DNA from: Pseudonocardia sp. CNS-139
Lineage (GTDB): Bacteria > Actinomycetota > Actinomycetes > Mycobacteriales > Pseudonocardiaceae
NCBI GenBank assembly: GCA_001942415.1
Contig: MKJX01000077.1
Coordinates: 29,397 to 93,396, forward strand
DNA: 64,000 nucleotides
Direction of reading: 5' to 3'
The notes beneath the pieces are model-generated. The model did not search any database. It saw only the letters and a list, made by a program, of their open reading frames with translations, and was not told the origin of the DNA. Positions 8,103 to 18,292 of this stretch are shown one piece after another. Both the position numbers and the translations under genes were made by a program. Numbering within the stretch: the stretch's first letter is position 1; each line of letters opens with the position of its first letter.

Positions 8103-10694
8103 CTAGGACCGAACTACTCGATAAGCCCCGCGGGCCTTGAAGAATCCCAGAAGACCTTCAGGCAGTGCCATCCTGACCGTCTTCAGCAAGAAGTCCTGCA
8201 ATTCACTCTGCTCAGGATGGATCCAGGTACTCTGCTGCAAATAAGTGAGGACCGGCTCCAAGAGCATCCGAGTGTTGCTGGAGTAGACGTACGCCACGTG
8301 CGTCCCTGCGATCAGGCGGCCGAGAAGTCGCAACTCCGCAATCTGGGACGGAGCAGCTAAAGGCGAGGCGCCCTCGCATAATGCGACCCACGTGGACAAG
8401 GTACCCAGCTCGGCTAACGCCGACACAACGCTCTCCGCCAACAGCGGGGACCGCTCCTGAGTTGGTGGACCAAGACCTGTCAGGTCTTGCTGCATGTCAG
8501 CAGCCTCAATTAGGCGGCCGCTGCCACTCGAAGGGCGGATGACTGGCCTCGAGCTAATAGGATTGACGTTGAATGACCACTGCGTGATCACCGAGCCCTG
8601 CAACGGGGCCGCGAACTTGGACGTGAACTTGCCTGGACTTGAATCACCTACATTGAACGCCACTACCAGATGAGGGCGGATTTTCTCCGCAACAAGCCGG
8701 CGTGGAAGGCTCGCGATTTCATCTCCGTCATGGACTTGGAGTTGGAACCTGTCGGGATCAGCCTCGGTGCTCGCCAACTCCTCGACGGCCTCGTCGACAT
8801 ACTCCTGCATCTCCTCAACATCACGAGATGCTGTAAACAGATCCAAGCGCACCCGCTCACTTCGCGATCCGCCGAGCCATTTGATCAATGACTTCGCCAA
8901 CCGCGGAGAAATCCCCACCAGGGCGATCGAGAGGCTCAACTGCGTGTATGGGTGAACATTGATGAACCGTTCAATCAGTTGCTGAACAGTTCGGCCAACC
9001 TCGCTGCCCTCTGCCTGCCGCGGGCGAGTCTCATAGATTGGCAGGTGGTTGTTATTACCCGAGTAGCTAAGCGCACGCTTACTGTCGCCAACGTTAACCG
9101 AAATTCCAGGCATGCCGGGATCGACTGCCGAAATGAGGAGCTCAACGAAATCATCATCAATCTCATTAGCGCTCGCACGAATTACCTTTGCTGCGGCGAC
9201 CCGTGGCTCAACGACGATCGGGTGTAGGGGCAACAGATGCGCAGTAACTGAATCACCAGATACCGCGACCCGTATGTCGGACGCTGCGAGAACTTGTCCG
9301 ACTTGGGTAACATACTCTCTATCTGCCGCGTCTAGAGATGAGTGAAGTTCACTTAAGCCTGCCCACAACTCAACCCAGGTATCAATAAGTTCGTCAGCCT
9401 GGGTCCGCAACCGCTCTGAAGTCGCGAAGAGTCGAACCCCCTCGTGAGGAAGGTGTCCGAGATAAGGCAGTAGGGCAGCGCGCTTCTCTAGCAGTCTCTC
9501 GCAGGCAGCCGCAGCACTGGTCTTGAGCGGTTCCGTAAGACGCCCTTCCAACGTCTTTAGGATCCGAAGAGCCTCAGCCAGATCGACCCAGGCGCTCTCT
9601 CGAACGCTCTCTTCACTCGTTTGTCGGGCCGCGGCCTGGAGATCTACCGTCGAACCGGCGACCTCCGCGTAGTGGTCGACCCCGCCCGGCGAGAGCCACT
9701 CAGCGAAGTTGTCCACCGGTGCCGATTCCCACGGCACGGCTGACCCCGCGATAGTGATGGTCCCCTCTTGCGCGGCCTCTGACTGCGTTCCAGAGTTATC
9801 CGAAAGTTGCCTCAGGAAGTCGTCCTCTGAGAAGGATGAATCCTGCACGAGGGACAACAACGATGGCGCGGTGTACTCGCTCTTAGGGCTAGACTTCTTC
9901 TTACCCTGCTTCTTGCTTACAGATCGGAAAGCCGACCGGATGGTCTCGTAGTCCAGTTTCGCGAGTCTCTCATTGCGTGGTGACCTCGCGTAGGCTCGCA
10001 CAGCTGCGAAATCGGTCGAGTCGAACAGCTTCACAAGAAGCCGCTGAACCGTAGCCGCATCGCTGCTTCGTAATTGCGTGACCAGCGCGGCATTGTCTGC
10101 AAGTCGGCCACGATCAATGTCCAGGACGCCGGCGTCTGGCAACAGGCCGATTCGCCAAAGCTCAGTTCTCGCAAAGTCCGGCATCTCCGCGCCCGCAGAC
10201 TCAAGTGCGTTGCAATAGTCGGCGCAGTCAATGAGATCTGCCCGGCTGTCGTCACGAAGATTTCCTAATAGGCGTCCGAGCGGAACAGGCAACGCCATCT
10301 CTTGCACCTGCTCAATTGTTCTACCGAAGAGTGTCGCTCGCACCTCGGTAGCCCGCAAAACTCGAACGTTCAGGAGGCCCGCCGCTCTATTCCGCTCAAG
10401 ATCACCAAAAATGAGAAGCGGGAGCTCCGACTCCGGATCATCACGCCACGCTATCGCAGTATGGACGTCGCGAGTGATCTCAATAGGCCCTGGCACGAAT
10501 TCTCGGTCATTCTCGACGAAAACGGCCGCGCGGGCGCGAAGATCATGGCCCGCCAATTGCTCTAGCACTTCGTGGATCGGGAACGGCGTTGAAAGCTCCG
10601 GGATGCGCAGATACGCCAAGTTAGATCGGAGGCGGTGCAGAATAGTCGTCGTGATTGCTTCGGCTAGCCGTGTCTGTACACTCTTCGCCGTCAT
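8103..10694 (-). CDS. Large protein of the defence-like operon, probable N-terminal part of a DptH-like protein
   Basis: About 863 residues from ATG 10694, which overlaps the stop of the upstream gene (ATGA). I recognise no enzyme motif in it. Visible: a Lys/Ser-rich linker (SKKQGKKKSSPKSE, about 260-275), a helical middle, and an alpha/beta region (HPYTQLSLSIALVG ... HLVVAFNVG ... GTHVAYVYSSNTRML) before the break at 8103. One restored base near 8110 joins it to the FtsK part, giving the arrangement long unknown region - nuclease-like motif - FtsK motor. Known: DptH of Dnd-associated restriction is a very long protein with a C-terminal HerA/FtsK ATPase. The assignment rests on size, order and the motor, not on an alignment. 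Confidence 0.65.
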   Translation of the reverse strand: MTAKSVQTRLAEAITTTILHRLRSNLAYLRIPELSTPFPIHEVLEQLAGHDLRARAAVFVENDREFVPGPIEITRDVHTAIAWRDDPESELPLLIFGDLERNRAAGLLNVRVLRATEVRATLFGRTIEQVQEMALPVPLGRLLGNLRDDSRADLIDCADYCNALESAGAEMPDFARTELWRIGLLPDAGVLDIDRGRLADNAALVTQLRSSDAATVQRLLVKLFDSTDFAAVRAYARSPRNERLAKLDYETIRSAFRSVSKKQGKKKSSPKSEYTAPSLLSLVQDSSFSEDDFLRQLSDNSGTQSEAAQEGTITIAGSAVPWESAPVDNFAEWLSPGGVDHYAEVAGSTVDLQAAARQTSEESVRESAWVDLAEALRILKTLEGRLTEPLKTSAAAACERLLEKRAALLPYLGHLPHEGVRLFATSERLRTQADELIDTWVELWAGLSELHSSLDAADREYVTQVGQVLAASDIRVAVSGDSVTAHLLPLHPIVVEPRVAAAKVIRASANEIDDDFVELLISAVDPGMPGISVNVGDSKRALSYSGNNNHLPIYETRPRQAEGSEVGRTVQQLIERFINVHPYTQLSLSIALVGISPRLAKSLIKWLGGSRSERVRLDLFTASRDVEEMQEYVDEAVEELASTEADPDRFQLQVHDGDEIASLPRRLVAEKIRPHLVVAFNVGDSSPGKFTSKFAAPLQGSVITQWSFNVNPISSRPVIRPSSGSGRLIEAADMQQDLTGLGPPTQERSPLLAESVVSALAELGTLSTWVALCEGASPLAAPSQIAELRLLGRLIAGTHVAYVYSSNTRMLLEPVLTYLQQSTWIHPEQSELQDFLLKTVRMALPEGLLGFFKARGAYRVVRS

Positions 10695-12138
10695 TTCCTC
10701 ACCCACAGAGTTCGCGGATCAAGTACCTCTGTCACACCGTCTGAGTAGCGGCGCGCTAGACCGACCGCGGCCAGAAGGCGTGAGAGTTCAGCCTGGTTCT
10801 GTTCTAGGTCTTCTTCCGAGGCGCGTGGATGTAGGCTGCGAGCTGAGGCCCGGGACCCACAGCGACCCCGAATCGGTCCTCAAGGTTCAGCAGCCAGTCC
10901 GACATCAATAGGCTCTCAACGGGCTCATCCGGCATACCACCGAGCACAAGCGCTGGCAGAAGTGCCGTCTCCGCGCGAAGACGAGGCAGTCGTCCGCGCC
11001 GCGGGCCTATGAACCCACAGTGTCTTCCAACCGCATGGAACCAAGACCTGTGCTTGTTCCCCATTCCGGCGACGAGAAGATCCCTCAGCGTGTTCGCAAG
11101 CGCGGACGCCCGGTCCTCCTCGCTCCGGAGATAGCCGTCATAGACTTGGGCCGCGTGCGACAGGACAGCCTGCGAGCCGCCCGACAGCGAGTAAGGCTCG
11201 CATGTGTTCAGGAAGTACTTGGCTTGCGCGTCGTCAGGATCGCCGTCGAACTCCTTATTTACGAAAATGCGAAGTTCGTGCGCAAGCCATTGTTCAAACG
11301 CGAGGTGGACCGCCGTCAGCGACTCACTCGACGATTCGCGCAAAGAGGATAGTTCGCCTGGCGGTGTACACTCCAACAGTAGCGCCCGGCGCTCTCCACC
11401 CACTGCCAATGGGGGCAATTGCGCATAGGTCAGCAAGCCAACCCAAGTGGCGGCGTTGGCTAGAGTTTGAACGGCGAGTAGACTGTCACAGTCGGCGGAG
11501 AGCAGTTCCAAGCATCGACGTAGAAGAGCTGTTAGATCGTCTGCGAGAGCAGACGTGGGGTCGCGCCTAGTCCACTCAACGGGCTGCGGCGGTTCGGCGA
11601 GAGACCACCCGGACAGTTGAGTGTCATCAATCAAAGCACGCTCAAGTCCCCAATGAGGGTTTGGTTGCGGCATCTTCAGTCTCTCCACGCCCGCTTGCAG
11701 AAGTGACGAAGCGGCGGGGTCATTGAGCACTAGACCTGCACTCAGCGTACCGATCCCGAGGTGGATGGAGTCACTTGACGTCAGTCCAACGTGAGCCACC
11801 TGGAAAGAATGGTTGTTCAAGAAGACTGCACGATCCGTCGCAACCATTGCCGATACGGCTCGTCTGAGCAGGTCGAGTTCCTTATCACTCGTTGGCAGAT
11901 CTAGTTTGCCTTTTGCTCGATCCCGCAGGTCTTCCTGCCCCACCTGCCATGTTCCGTCTTTGGTTGCTACGAAGTCCGCCGCAAGTCTTGTCTGTCGACG
12001 GCCCGTAAGCGAGTGGTGCAAGAACCCGTTCAGCACATGGACAGGCTGCGGCGATATGGACGTTGGGCTGAAGACCAACTGGCTCTCAACGTTATCGTTG
12101 TACCAGTCTCTGAGGTTGACCCCGACTATTGACTTCAC
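10691..12138 (-). CDS. DptG-like middle protein of the defence-like operon (one frameshift)
   Basis: About 482 residues. GTG 12138 overlaps the stop of the upstream ATPase gene (GTGA), and its repaired end overlaps the next start (ATGA), so translation is coupled on both sides. The frame breaks near 10815; one restored base replaces a short tail by PRASEEDLEQAELSRLLAAVGLARRYSDG and ends at 10691. No catalytic motif is visible. The most ordered-looking stretch is GNKHRSWFHAVGRHCGFIGP followed by RRGRLPRL (about 365-395). Size (DptG is roughly 430-480) and place between an F-like ATPase and an H-like motor are the reasons for the name; function unknown. Confidence 0.6.
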
Positions 12139-13724
12139 GAAAGTACCTCGAGACCTCGATCTTCGTGTCTAACCCTGAACTGGTATGTGGCGCGGTCGCG
12201 GTGATCGTAGACTCGAATCTCTGGGTCATCCGTCGAGCTGACCGGAGCTTGGGCCATGAAAAGGTCGATCGCAAAGTCGAGCATCTCTTGATTCCGGTCA
12301 ACGGCCAGCGTTCGGCGACGCTGCAACTGCAACCAGGTTGCGAAGTCGACCGTGAAGGTGGGGCTACGATCCGTCCAACTCAGTAGGAGACGATCAGGGA
12401 AGTACCCAGATGTGGAATGCCGTTCACTGTCATCGGAGTGGGGGATACGCAATCTCAGAGCCTCAATTGACGCCTTCGCGGCAGCGGCGAGAGCGGCAGG
12501 ACGGCGTTGCGCTGCCATCCCATGATGGCGTGAAACCCACAACTCGGTTTCAGTCGTCGACGCGATCCGATACTTGTTTAGCAGATGTACGATTTGTCGA
12601 GCAGCGGCCCTGGGGTCAGCAACTGCGGTGCTCAGAAGGCTCTGATAGCGAGGGGCGGCACTGTGCTGACTCAAGACAGAGGAGACGTCGAGTCCTTGCC
12701 GAATAGGAAGTATGCCCGTTTCGCAGAAGCAAAATGGAGCATCCCTAAGGAGTCGGAATCGCGGTGGGAGACCACCGGCGACGGCCCAGGTAGGTAACAT
12801 CGAATGCGATACTCGAAAAGTTTCCGAGCCAAAGCGCTCCGTCGACACCTGGCATCGGGATCTTTATAGGATCAAAGGCTGCGCTTAGCGCACGACACAA
12901 GGGAGTATCGTCGTCAAAGAGTCTCATCCAGAAGAAGCCGTCAACGTATTGGCTGTTAGCTTCCATTGGACATGTGTGGCCGAAGAAGAGATCGATAAAG
13001 AACACCCAGAGGTCGCGGGCTGTAAGGTGATTGCCTGCGCCTGAAAGTAGCTGCAATAGTTGGGGAATACGCTCCTTTGCGCGCTTGGACTTGCGCAATA
13101 ACGCCGCACCCCTCACGCGAGGGCAGTTCTTATTCTTACCACATGTCGCGCAAGGGGTTACGTGCTGAAGCACCATCTCGAGCGCGCGGATCGCAAATTC
13201 GGACCGGGCGAGCTGCCTTCCAGCCAGATTGAGGATCAGCGCACCCGGCGGGTCCTCGACTGTTTCCCCCTGGGTCCGCTGATGGACGACAGTCTTAGCG
13301 ACTCGAAAGAAGCCGCCCTGCGGCAGAGACGCGAGGCTCGCCAATGGGCCTTCATTAATGGTAATTAGAAGTGCCCGCTTGCGTACCTGCGCCTCATTTA
13401 CAGCATTGATAATTGCTTCATCGAGGAGTGCGCTGGCATCTCTGACAAATAGGACGCTTCGGGGGGAGTCTCAGCCCCAAGTTGTGTGTCGTTTGTAACT
13501 TCGATGCACGTGCGGTTGGGAAGTCGAGAGAGCGCCTGCTGCGCGAGGTGAGACTTTCCATCTCCAGCGTTACCGCTAATAATTACTATTCGGCGATCTT
13601 GCAATGCTTTGACGATCTTATCTGTCAGCGGGTCCGCAATATCCAGGGCCTCCCTGACGTCGGGAGTCCACTTGTCGGCGTAGACAACGCCGCGTTCGAA
13701 GACGGAGCTAAGCGACGCAGGCAC
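12135..13724 (-). CDS. P-loop ATPase, DptF-like (three frameshifts)
   Basis: About 530 residues after repair. Walker A is GNAGDGKSHLAQQAL (coded near 13545-13590), a form typical of DptF-type NTPases. Further on come ALLITINEGPLASL, a probable zinc cluster CATCGKNKNCPRV with CP later, and SLGMLHFASAKRAYFLF near 12710-12770. The frame breaks near 13455, 12790 and 12690; in each case one restored base joins the pieces. GTG 13724 is chosen, with AGAGGA 11 bases upstream; the same frame is open back to the end of the DruA-like gene. Likely the ATPase of the system; partner of the two downstream proteins. Confidence 0.65.
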
Positions 13725-13787
13725 GAGTCGGCCGTTCCTCTCGCAGACGATCTTGTTGCAAACCTCCAGTGAACAGTATCCGACCCG

Positions 13788-15847
13788 TCAGGAGCTGCGC
13801 AGCGTGCTCCCCTGCTGGGCAACCTGGAGTGTCTCAGCCAGATCCGCGGTCCGCCCTGCTCGCTCGACTAGGTCTGCCAGCCTAGGTTCAACCCAGCGCT
13901 GCCTCCACTGCGTCGCGAGTTCCGCAGCGGTGGGCTGCAGCCCAACCTTCTCGTCCGACCAACCGAACAGCACCCCCGGAACGTCCGTGACCAGCGGTAG
14001 CGCGTACAGCGGTCGGCGAGTGTCGTGCCTCCTGAGGTCGGGAAGGTTCAGCCTGTCGAGGGCTCGCCCGACCTCGCGAAAGCGCGCGCCGGATCCTTCC
14101 CCGAATGAGCGCGTAATGTGTCGGTAGCCGTCCCACTCGCTGTTGAGCCGGCTGGTTGCTGACATCGTAGCCGATGATATGTGAAAGCTTCCAAATCCTG
14201 AAGTCTCACCATATTTTATCCAGCGTCTATGTCCGGAGCGCACTCGAGTGTACTGTGCGCTATGGCCTGGATACAGACCGGACGTCAGTATCACAAGCGG
14301 CCCAGGATTGGGCACGCGCTGCCTGACCTCGTGTAGGTAGACTTGTTGGGCGATCTGCCCGAGGGGCCTGTCTTGTCCCCACTCGTTCAGCGCCTCATAC
14401 GAACCGGCGAGGGCGGCCATGAGCTTTCCCGCACGCAGACCGTTGAATGGTGGCGCAGCACCACAAATGCTAAGTTCGATAGCGACGAAGCCCATATGGT
14501 AGTGCCATATCTTGCGAAGGCCGGTCTCCACCCTTGCCGCGACTTGCGGATCCGCGAGTTCTTCGAGTGGATCTGATGCGCGGATGGCTTGTTGGACGGC
14601 GGTGGCGCCTCGACACAACTCGGCGGCAGTTTCGGCCTCTTGCAGATGGCTAGGTGCTGAGCCGCATTAGTTTTGTCGCCACGCTTCCGGGCCGAATTGA
14701 ACGCTTCTCGGTTCCCACTGGCGATGGTCCGCAAGTCTGATTCACTGCGACTGGCGAGTGCCGCTTCAATTCCCTGTGGGTTGACAGACTGCAAGAGGGC
14801 GGTGAGCGTTGTCATCGTGGCTACGAGCGCGCCCGTGATGTCGCCGGAGCGCTTGATCGCGGCAGTGAACCCGCGGGAGGTAGTTGCACCATCCGATCCG
14901 ATTAGGATACCTAGCCACTGGTCCCGCGCCTTTATCTCAGGCACTACGTTACGGAATTGAATGATCCCGATTGGCGTCGTCCTGTGCCGTTTATCGTTGA
15001 GAAGGAATGACACCTCCCGACCCGGTGCCGAACGGTCCGGGGTCATGGACCACGTTGCGCGTGCCGCCTTCCACAGGTTCCGGCCCTGAAGGTCTTCCAC
15101 GCGCCTTAGTTCAGGCTCAAAGGCATCAGCGTCAATCAGTCGCAGAATCGCTGCCGGATTATATGCTCCGCTCGAGTCGAGAGACTTCATTACGGCTGTG
15201 AGGCGTGGACGCTCCTTGTCCTCGACGAGGTCGCGCTCGCGCATGTTCTCGTATAGACGACGGAGAGCCAGCCTCTTCAAGTCCTCCGGGATGCTGTCGC
15301 TTTCCCAGATCGATGCAAGATTAGCAGCGTCCGTTTGCCACCATGGGGTAGTAGCCACCGAGTACGTAATCTCGAAGGACGAGCACGGCCGTAAGGTATG
15401 CAGCCCCGTCTCGGCCTGCTGCGCCGGCCGCCTGCCGTGCCGCTGCCTCGAGCACGCGGACGATCTGTGACTGCGACTTCCCCTCCATGAGGGCGATAAG
15501 TTCTCTGAACTCCGCCTGGTACACGCCAAGGCCCTGCGGATCGAACGCCTTCAACGCATCGGCTTGTACCCGAACCTGGCGGCCTGAGACCTCGGCTGGT
15601 GCTCCCATGATGAGTTGGACTGTAGCTCCTCGGGGGGCAGCCGACCAGACAGGGTGCAGGCCGGCGAGGCGGTGACGTACAGGGACGCATGGTACGACCC
15701 TGCCTCCGGTGGGCCGGCGAGGGTTGCCGTGATCAGGCTGCAGACCGTCTCCGGTGTCGCCGCGGGGCATGCGGCCGCTAGACAGCGGACGATCGTCGTG
15801 ACGGGCTCGCATCGGGATCGATTGCCTATACTGTGGAACTCCTGCAC
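13788..15847 (-). CDS. DUF4338 (DruA-like) protein heading the defence-like operon (frameshifts)
   Basis: The C-terminal 400 residues carry the DUF4338 pattern found in DruA of Druantia: GREVSFLLNDKRH ... RDQWLGI, ICGAAPPFNGLRAGKL, LVILTSGLYPGHSAQYTRV, IKYGETSGFGSFHIS, FGEGSGARFREV and RRPLYALPLV. Coding pieces lie in alternating frames; one base missing near 14660, two near 15345 and one near 15620 join everything from GTG 15847, about 687 residues. The first 230 residues (including QLIMGAPAEVSGRQVRVQAD) match nothing I know and may be a separate small gene, with DruA then starting at 15608 or near 15355. Known: Druantia is an anti-phage system, but its helicase DruE is not here. Confidence 0.65.
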
Positions 15848-16291
15848 TCGATGCTCTGCAACTATTGCCGTGCCTCCGGATCAGGCTTGCAAAGAATCCG
15901 TCGTCAATACCTGCCCGAGTTGGTAGGGCCGAGTCGCCGCAGTATCCGCACGGGGCTACAGGTAGTTCGGCCCAAAGATTGTCCCGACTTGTGCAATCTA
16001 CCCTCCGCTGATGTAGTTTCTGAGCATACGTCGACTGCGAGGTGGCGCATGAATAGGTCAGGGTCTTCGAACAGTTCTGGATGGGCCCTACTCCTCCCTC
16101 GCGGCGCGCACCTACCAGCCGGAGCGCCGGCGGGGGCCTCGGGTGGAGCGCCCGGCGGACGAACGACCGAGGCCCCCGCCGGCCACTTCTGGTAGCCCTT
16201 GGGTGCGTCGTGAGGGAGGCCGACCTCCTGAGCGGTGCCGGGTCCAGGGCGGCGCCCTGGTCGCCGAAGGCTCCGCCGGAGGCGGCCAGGC
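15848..16291. other. Intergenic region before the defence-like operon, no convincing gene
   Basis: 444 bases. Open frames on either strand are short or low in typical composition, and none has a recognised motif. The region must hold the promoter of the minus-strand operon and contains the strong inverted repeat at 16126-16183. Confidence 0.5.
16126..16183. terminator. Perfect 17-bp inverted repeat, stem-loop
   Basis: GCCGGCGGGGGCCTCGG (16126-16142) and its exact reverse complement (16167-16183) are separated by 24 bases. It lies 109 bases beyond the stop of the minus-strand Nudix gene and upstream of the defence-like operon. The stem is very stable; no T-run follows, as is common for actinobacterial terminators. 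It would insulate the operon from Nudix transcription. Confidence 0.45.
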
Positions 16292-16720
16292 TCAAGTGCG
16301 GACGAGGTTGGTGCCGTCGTGAGCGCGAGTGACGACACCGTCCGGGAGAAGGGCATCGGTGACGCGGACCGCGTAGGCAGGGTCCATTTGCTCAGTGATC
16401 TCGTCGACGGTGAGCCAGTCGACGGCGCGGGCCTCGTCGGTACTCGGGACGGCGGTGCTCTTTGGGTGGCAACGGAAGACCATCGCCACGATGCCGCGAG
16501 GCAGGTTCTTGTACACCCCGGTGAGACGTTCGACCTCGACCTCGACGCCGGTCTCCTCCAGTACCTCGCGGCGGACACCAGCCTCGAAGGTCTCGTCCAG
16601 TTCCAGCACGCCACCGGGGGGTTCCCAGTGGTGGTTGTCGCGGCGCTGGATCACGAGGATGCGGCCGTCGTCGCGGACGACGATCCCGGCGACGCTCACG
16701 GAGTGCTTCGGGGTCCCCAC
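16292..16720 (-). CDS. Nudix hydrolase, Pif-like
   Basis: 142 residues with an intact Nudix box, GGVLELDETFEAG followed by VRREVLEETGV (about 36-60), so hydrolysis of a nucleoside-diphosphate-type substrate is expected. It is divergent from the GntR gene. In the actinobacterial element pSAM2 the gene pif, next to the regulator korSA, encodes a Nudix protein that blocks redundant transfer into cells already holding the element. Position and family make that the best guess; a housekeeping Nudix role cannot be excluded. Confidence 0.8.
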   Translation of the reverse strand: MGTPKHSVSVAGIVVRDDGRILVIQRRDNHHWEPPGGVLELDETFEAGVRREVLEETGVEVEVERLTGVYKNLPRGIVAMVFRCHPKSTAVPSTDEARAVDWLTVDEITEQMDPAYAVRVTDALLPDGVVTRAHDGTNLVRT

Positions 16721-16855
16721 GGTCCGGCGCTCCCGTCACTGCTGGTCATGGCTGATCTGCGCGCTCACGCGCGATCTGTCGCGGTTGCTGTCGTTCACTG
16801 GTGTTCCACCCGTAGGCTATCGCTACCTGCAGTTGCCTACTCGTCTGGAGAAGCT

Positions 16856-17631
16856 GTGTCGCTCGGGTCCCTCGACCGCAGCGACGATCGCGCGCCCTAC
16901 AAGCAGATCGCCGACCATCTGCGGGGCGCGATCGAGCGGGGCGTGCTGGAGCCGGGCGACCGTCTGCCCTCCGAGGCGGACCTGATGCGGCACTACGACA
17001 TCGCACGTATGACGGCGCGGCAGGCGATTCAAGAGCTGCGCACCGAGGGGCGAGTCGTAGCCGAGCAGGGGCGCGGCGTCTTCGTGCGGTTGCCCGCTCC
17101 CGTGCGGCGGCTCGCCTCCGACCGCTTCGCACGTCGACACCGGGACGCCGGCAAGGCAGCCTTCATCGCTGAGGCCGAGAAGGCCGGCGTGGCGCCGAGT
17201 GTTGACGACATCCAGGTGAGTCGCGGGCCGGCTCCGCAGCCCGTCCGCGAGCGGCTGGGGCTCGACGAGCCCGGTGAGGTCGTCATTCGCTCGCGGCGGT
17301 ACCTGGCCGAGGGGCTGCCCGTCGAGAGCGCAGTCTCGTATATCCCCGCGGATCTTGCAGATGGGACGGCGATCGCCGAGCAGGACACCGGCCTGGCGGC
17401 ATCTACGCCCGCCTGGAAGAGGCGGGGCACGAGTTGGCGCACTTCACCGAGGAGGTGTCCGCGCGGATGCCGACGGTCGAGGAGCGGCGCCGGCTTCAGA
17501 TCCCATCAGGCACGCCGGTCCTCCTCGTCGTGCGGACCGCCTACGACACAGCAGGGCGAGCGGTCGAGGTCTGCGACACCGTGAAGGCCGCTCCCGCCTA
17601 CGTCCTGGAGTACGACTTTCCCGCTCGCTGA
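16856..17631 (+). CDS. GntR-family regulator, KorSA-like (one frameshift)
   Basis: About 258 residues. N-terminal winged helix: YKQIADHLRGAIERG, LPSEADLMRHYDIARMTARQAI; C-terminal UTRA-type effector domain: VIRSRRYLAEGLPVE ... VVRTAYDTAGRAVE. A missing G near 17392 (GGG read as GG) splits it; repair gives TGLGGIYARLEEAGHELAHF. GTG 16856 follows TGGAG by five bases. It should repress replication or transfer genes of the element as KorSA does in pSAM2, and may bind the palindromes after its own gene. Confidence 0.82.
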
Positions 17632-17666
17632 CCTGCCGATTCGGCTGCAGTCGTATCGCGTCGTCT

Positions 17667-17728
17667 CAACTCCTCTAGTTGTCTGAGTGATTCGTGCTAC
17701 CGTCTAAGAGTGAGGTCCTCTAGAGGAC
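17667..17728. promoter_or_regulatory. Promoter region with two inverted repeats, candidate GntR operators
   Basis: Upstream of the small gene at 17759 lie CAACT-CCTCT-AGTTG (17667-17681) and the perfect palindrome GTCCTCTAGAGGAC (17715-17728), both sharing CCTCTAG. They flank the place where a promoter for 17759 should be. Binding by the adjacent KorSA-like protein is inferred. Confidence 0.4.
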
Positions 17729-17758
17729 TTTCCGGCACACATCGACTCGGGAGACCCG

Positions 17759-18153
17759 GTGATCCAGAACTTCACGGTGGACCAGAGCAAGACCTTCAAC
17801 TCGCTGCTGCTGCTCGCGGTCGAGCCGAAGACCGCCTTCGGCGACCAGTACCGCCAGGAGGTGACCAAGGAGGGAACGCCGAAGTGGACCGCGCAGATCG
17901 CGGCCGAGTTCACGGCGTTCGGGCGGTCGCAGCGCGAGCTGATCAACGTCGGGCTGGTGAGCGACAAGAACCCGGCGAGAACCTCGCGCCCGGCACGCAG
18001 GTGGAGATGAGCGACTTCGAGATCGGGGTGATGGAGAAGCGGAACCGCGAGGGGCAGGTGACCGGTGTGCAGGTCTGGTACCGGGCTGGCGGCCTCCGCC
18101 CGATCAGCAACGGGCACGGCAGCAAGCCGCGGCCCGCGGCGGAGGTGGCCTGA
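17759..18153 (+). CDS. Small island protein of unknown function (one frameshift)
   Basis: About 131 residues after adding one base near 17975, which joins SDKNP to GENLAPGTQVEMSDFEIGVM. GTG 17759 follows GGGAGA at a good distance. The sequence is soluble and mixed, with a KRNREGQVTGVQVWYRAGG stretch near the C-terminus. Proteins of this kind are common just after the regulator in actinobacterial integrative elements, but I know no function. It starts a run of three closely packed small genes. Confidence 0.6.
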
Positions 18154-18154
18154 G

Positions 18155-18292
18155 ATGGACCAGCGCACCGAACGACACGCGTCGGCTATGGCCAAGGCCG
18201 GGGTGGGGCTCCTTGCGCTCCCCCTTGCCAAGCTGCCGCCGATCACGCATGTCGGCCTGCTGAACGACCGCGGCGGGGTGCTCGTGGAGTGA
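18155..18292 (+). CDS. Small island protein, 45 residues
   Basis: ATG 18155 lies one base past the previous stop, and its stop overlaps the next GTG. The peptide has a hydrophobic stretch AGVGLLALPLAKLPPITHVG and could be membrane-associated. No family recognised. Coupled placement between two other small genes is the main support. Confidence 0.5.
   Translation: MDQRTERHASAMAKAGVGLLALPLAKLPPITHVGLLNDRGGVLVE

Noticed and set aside
15833..16195. Plus-strand open frame of 120 codons before the defence-like operon
   Set aside because: Low-complexity Pro/Gly/Ala tail produced by the GC-rich inverted repeat, no start signal or motif, and opposite to all neighbours.
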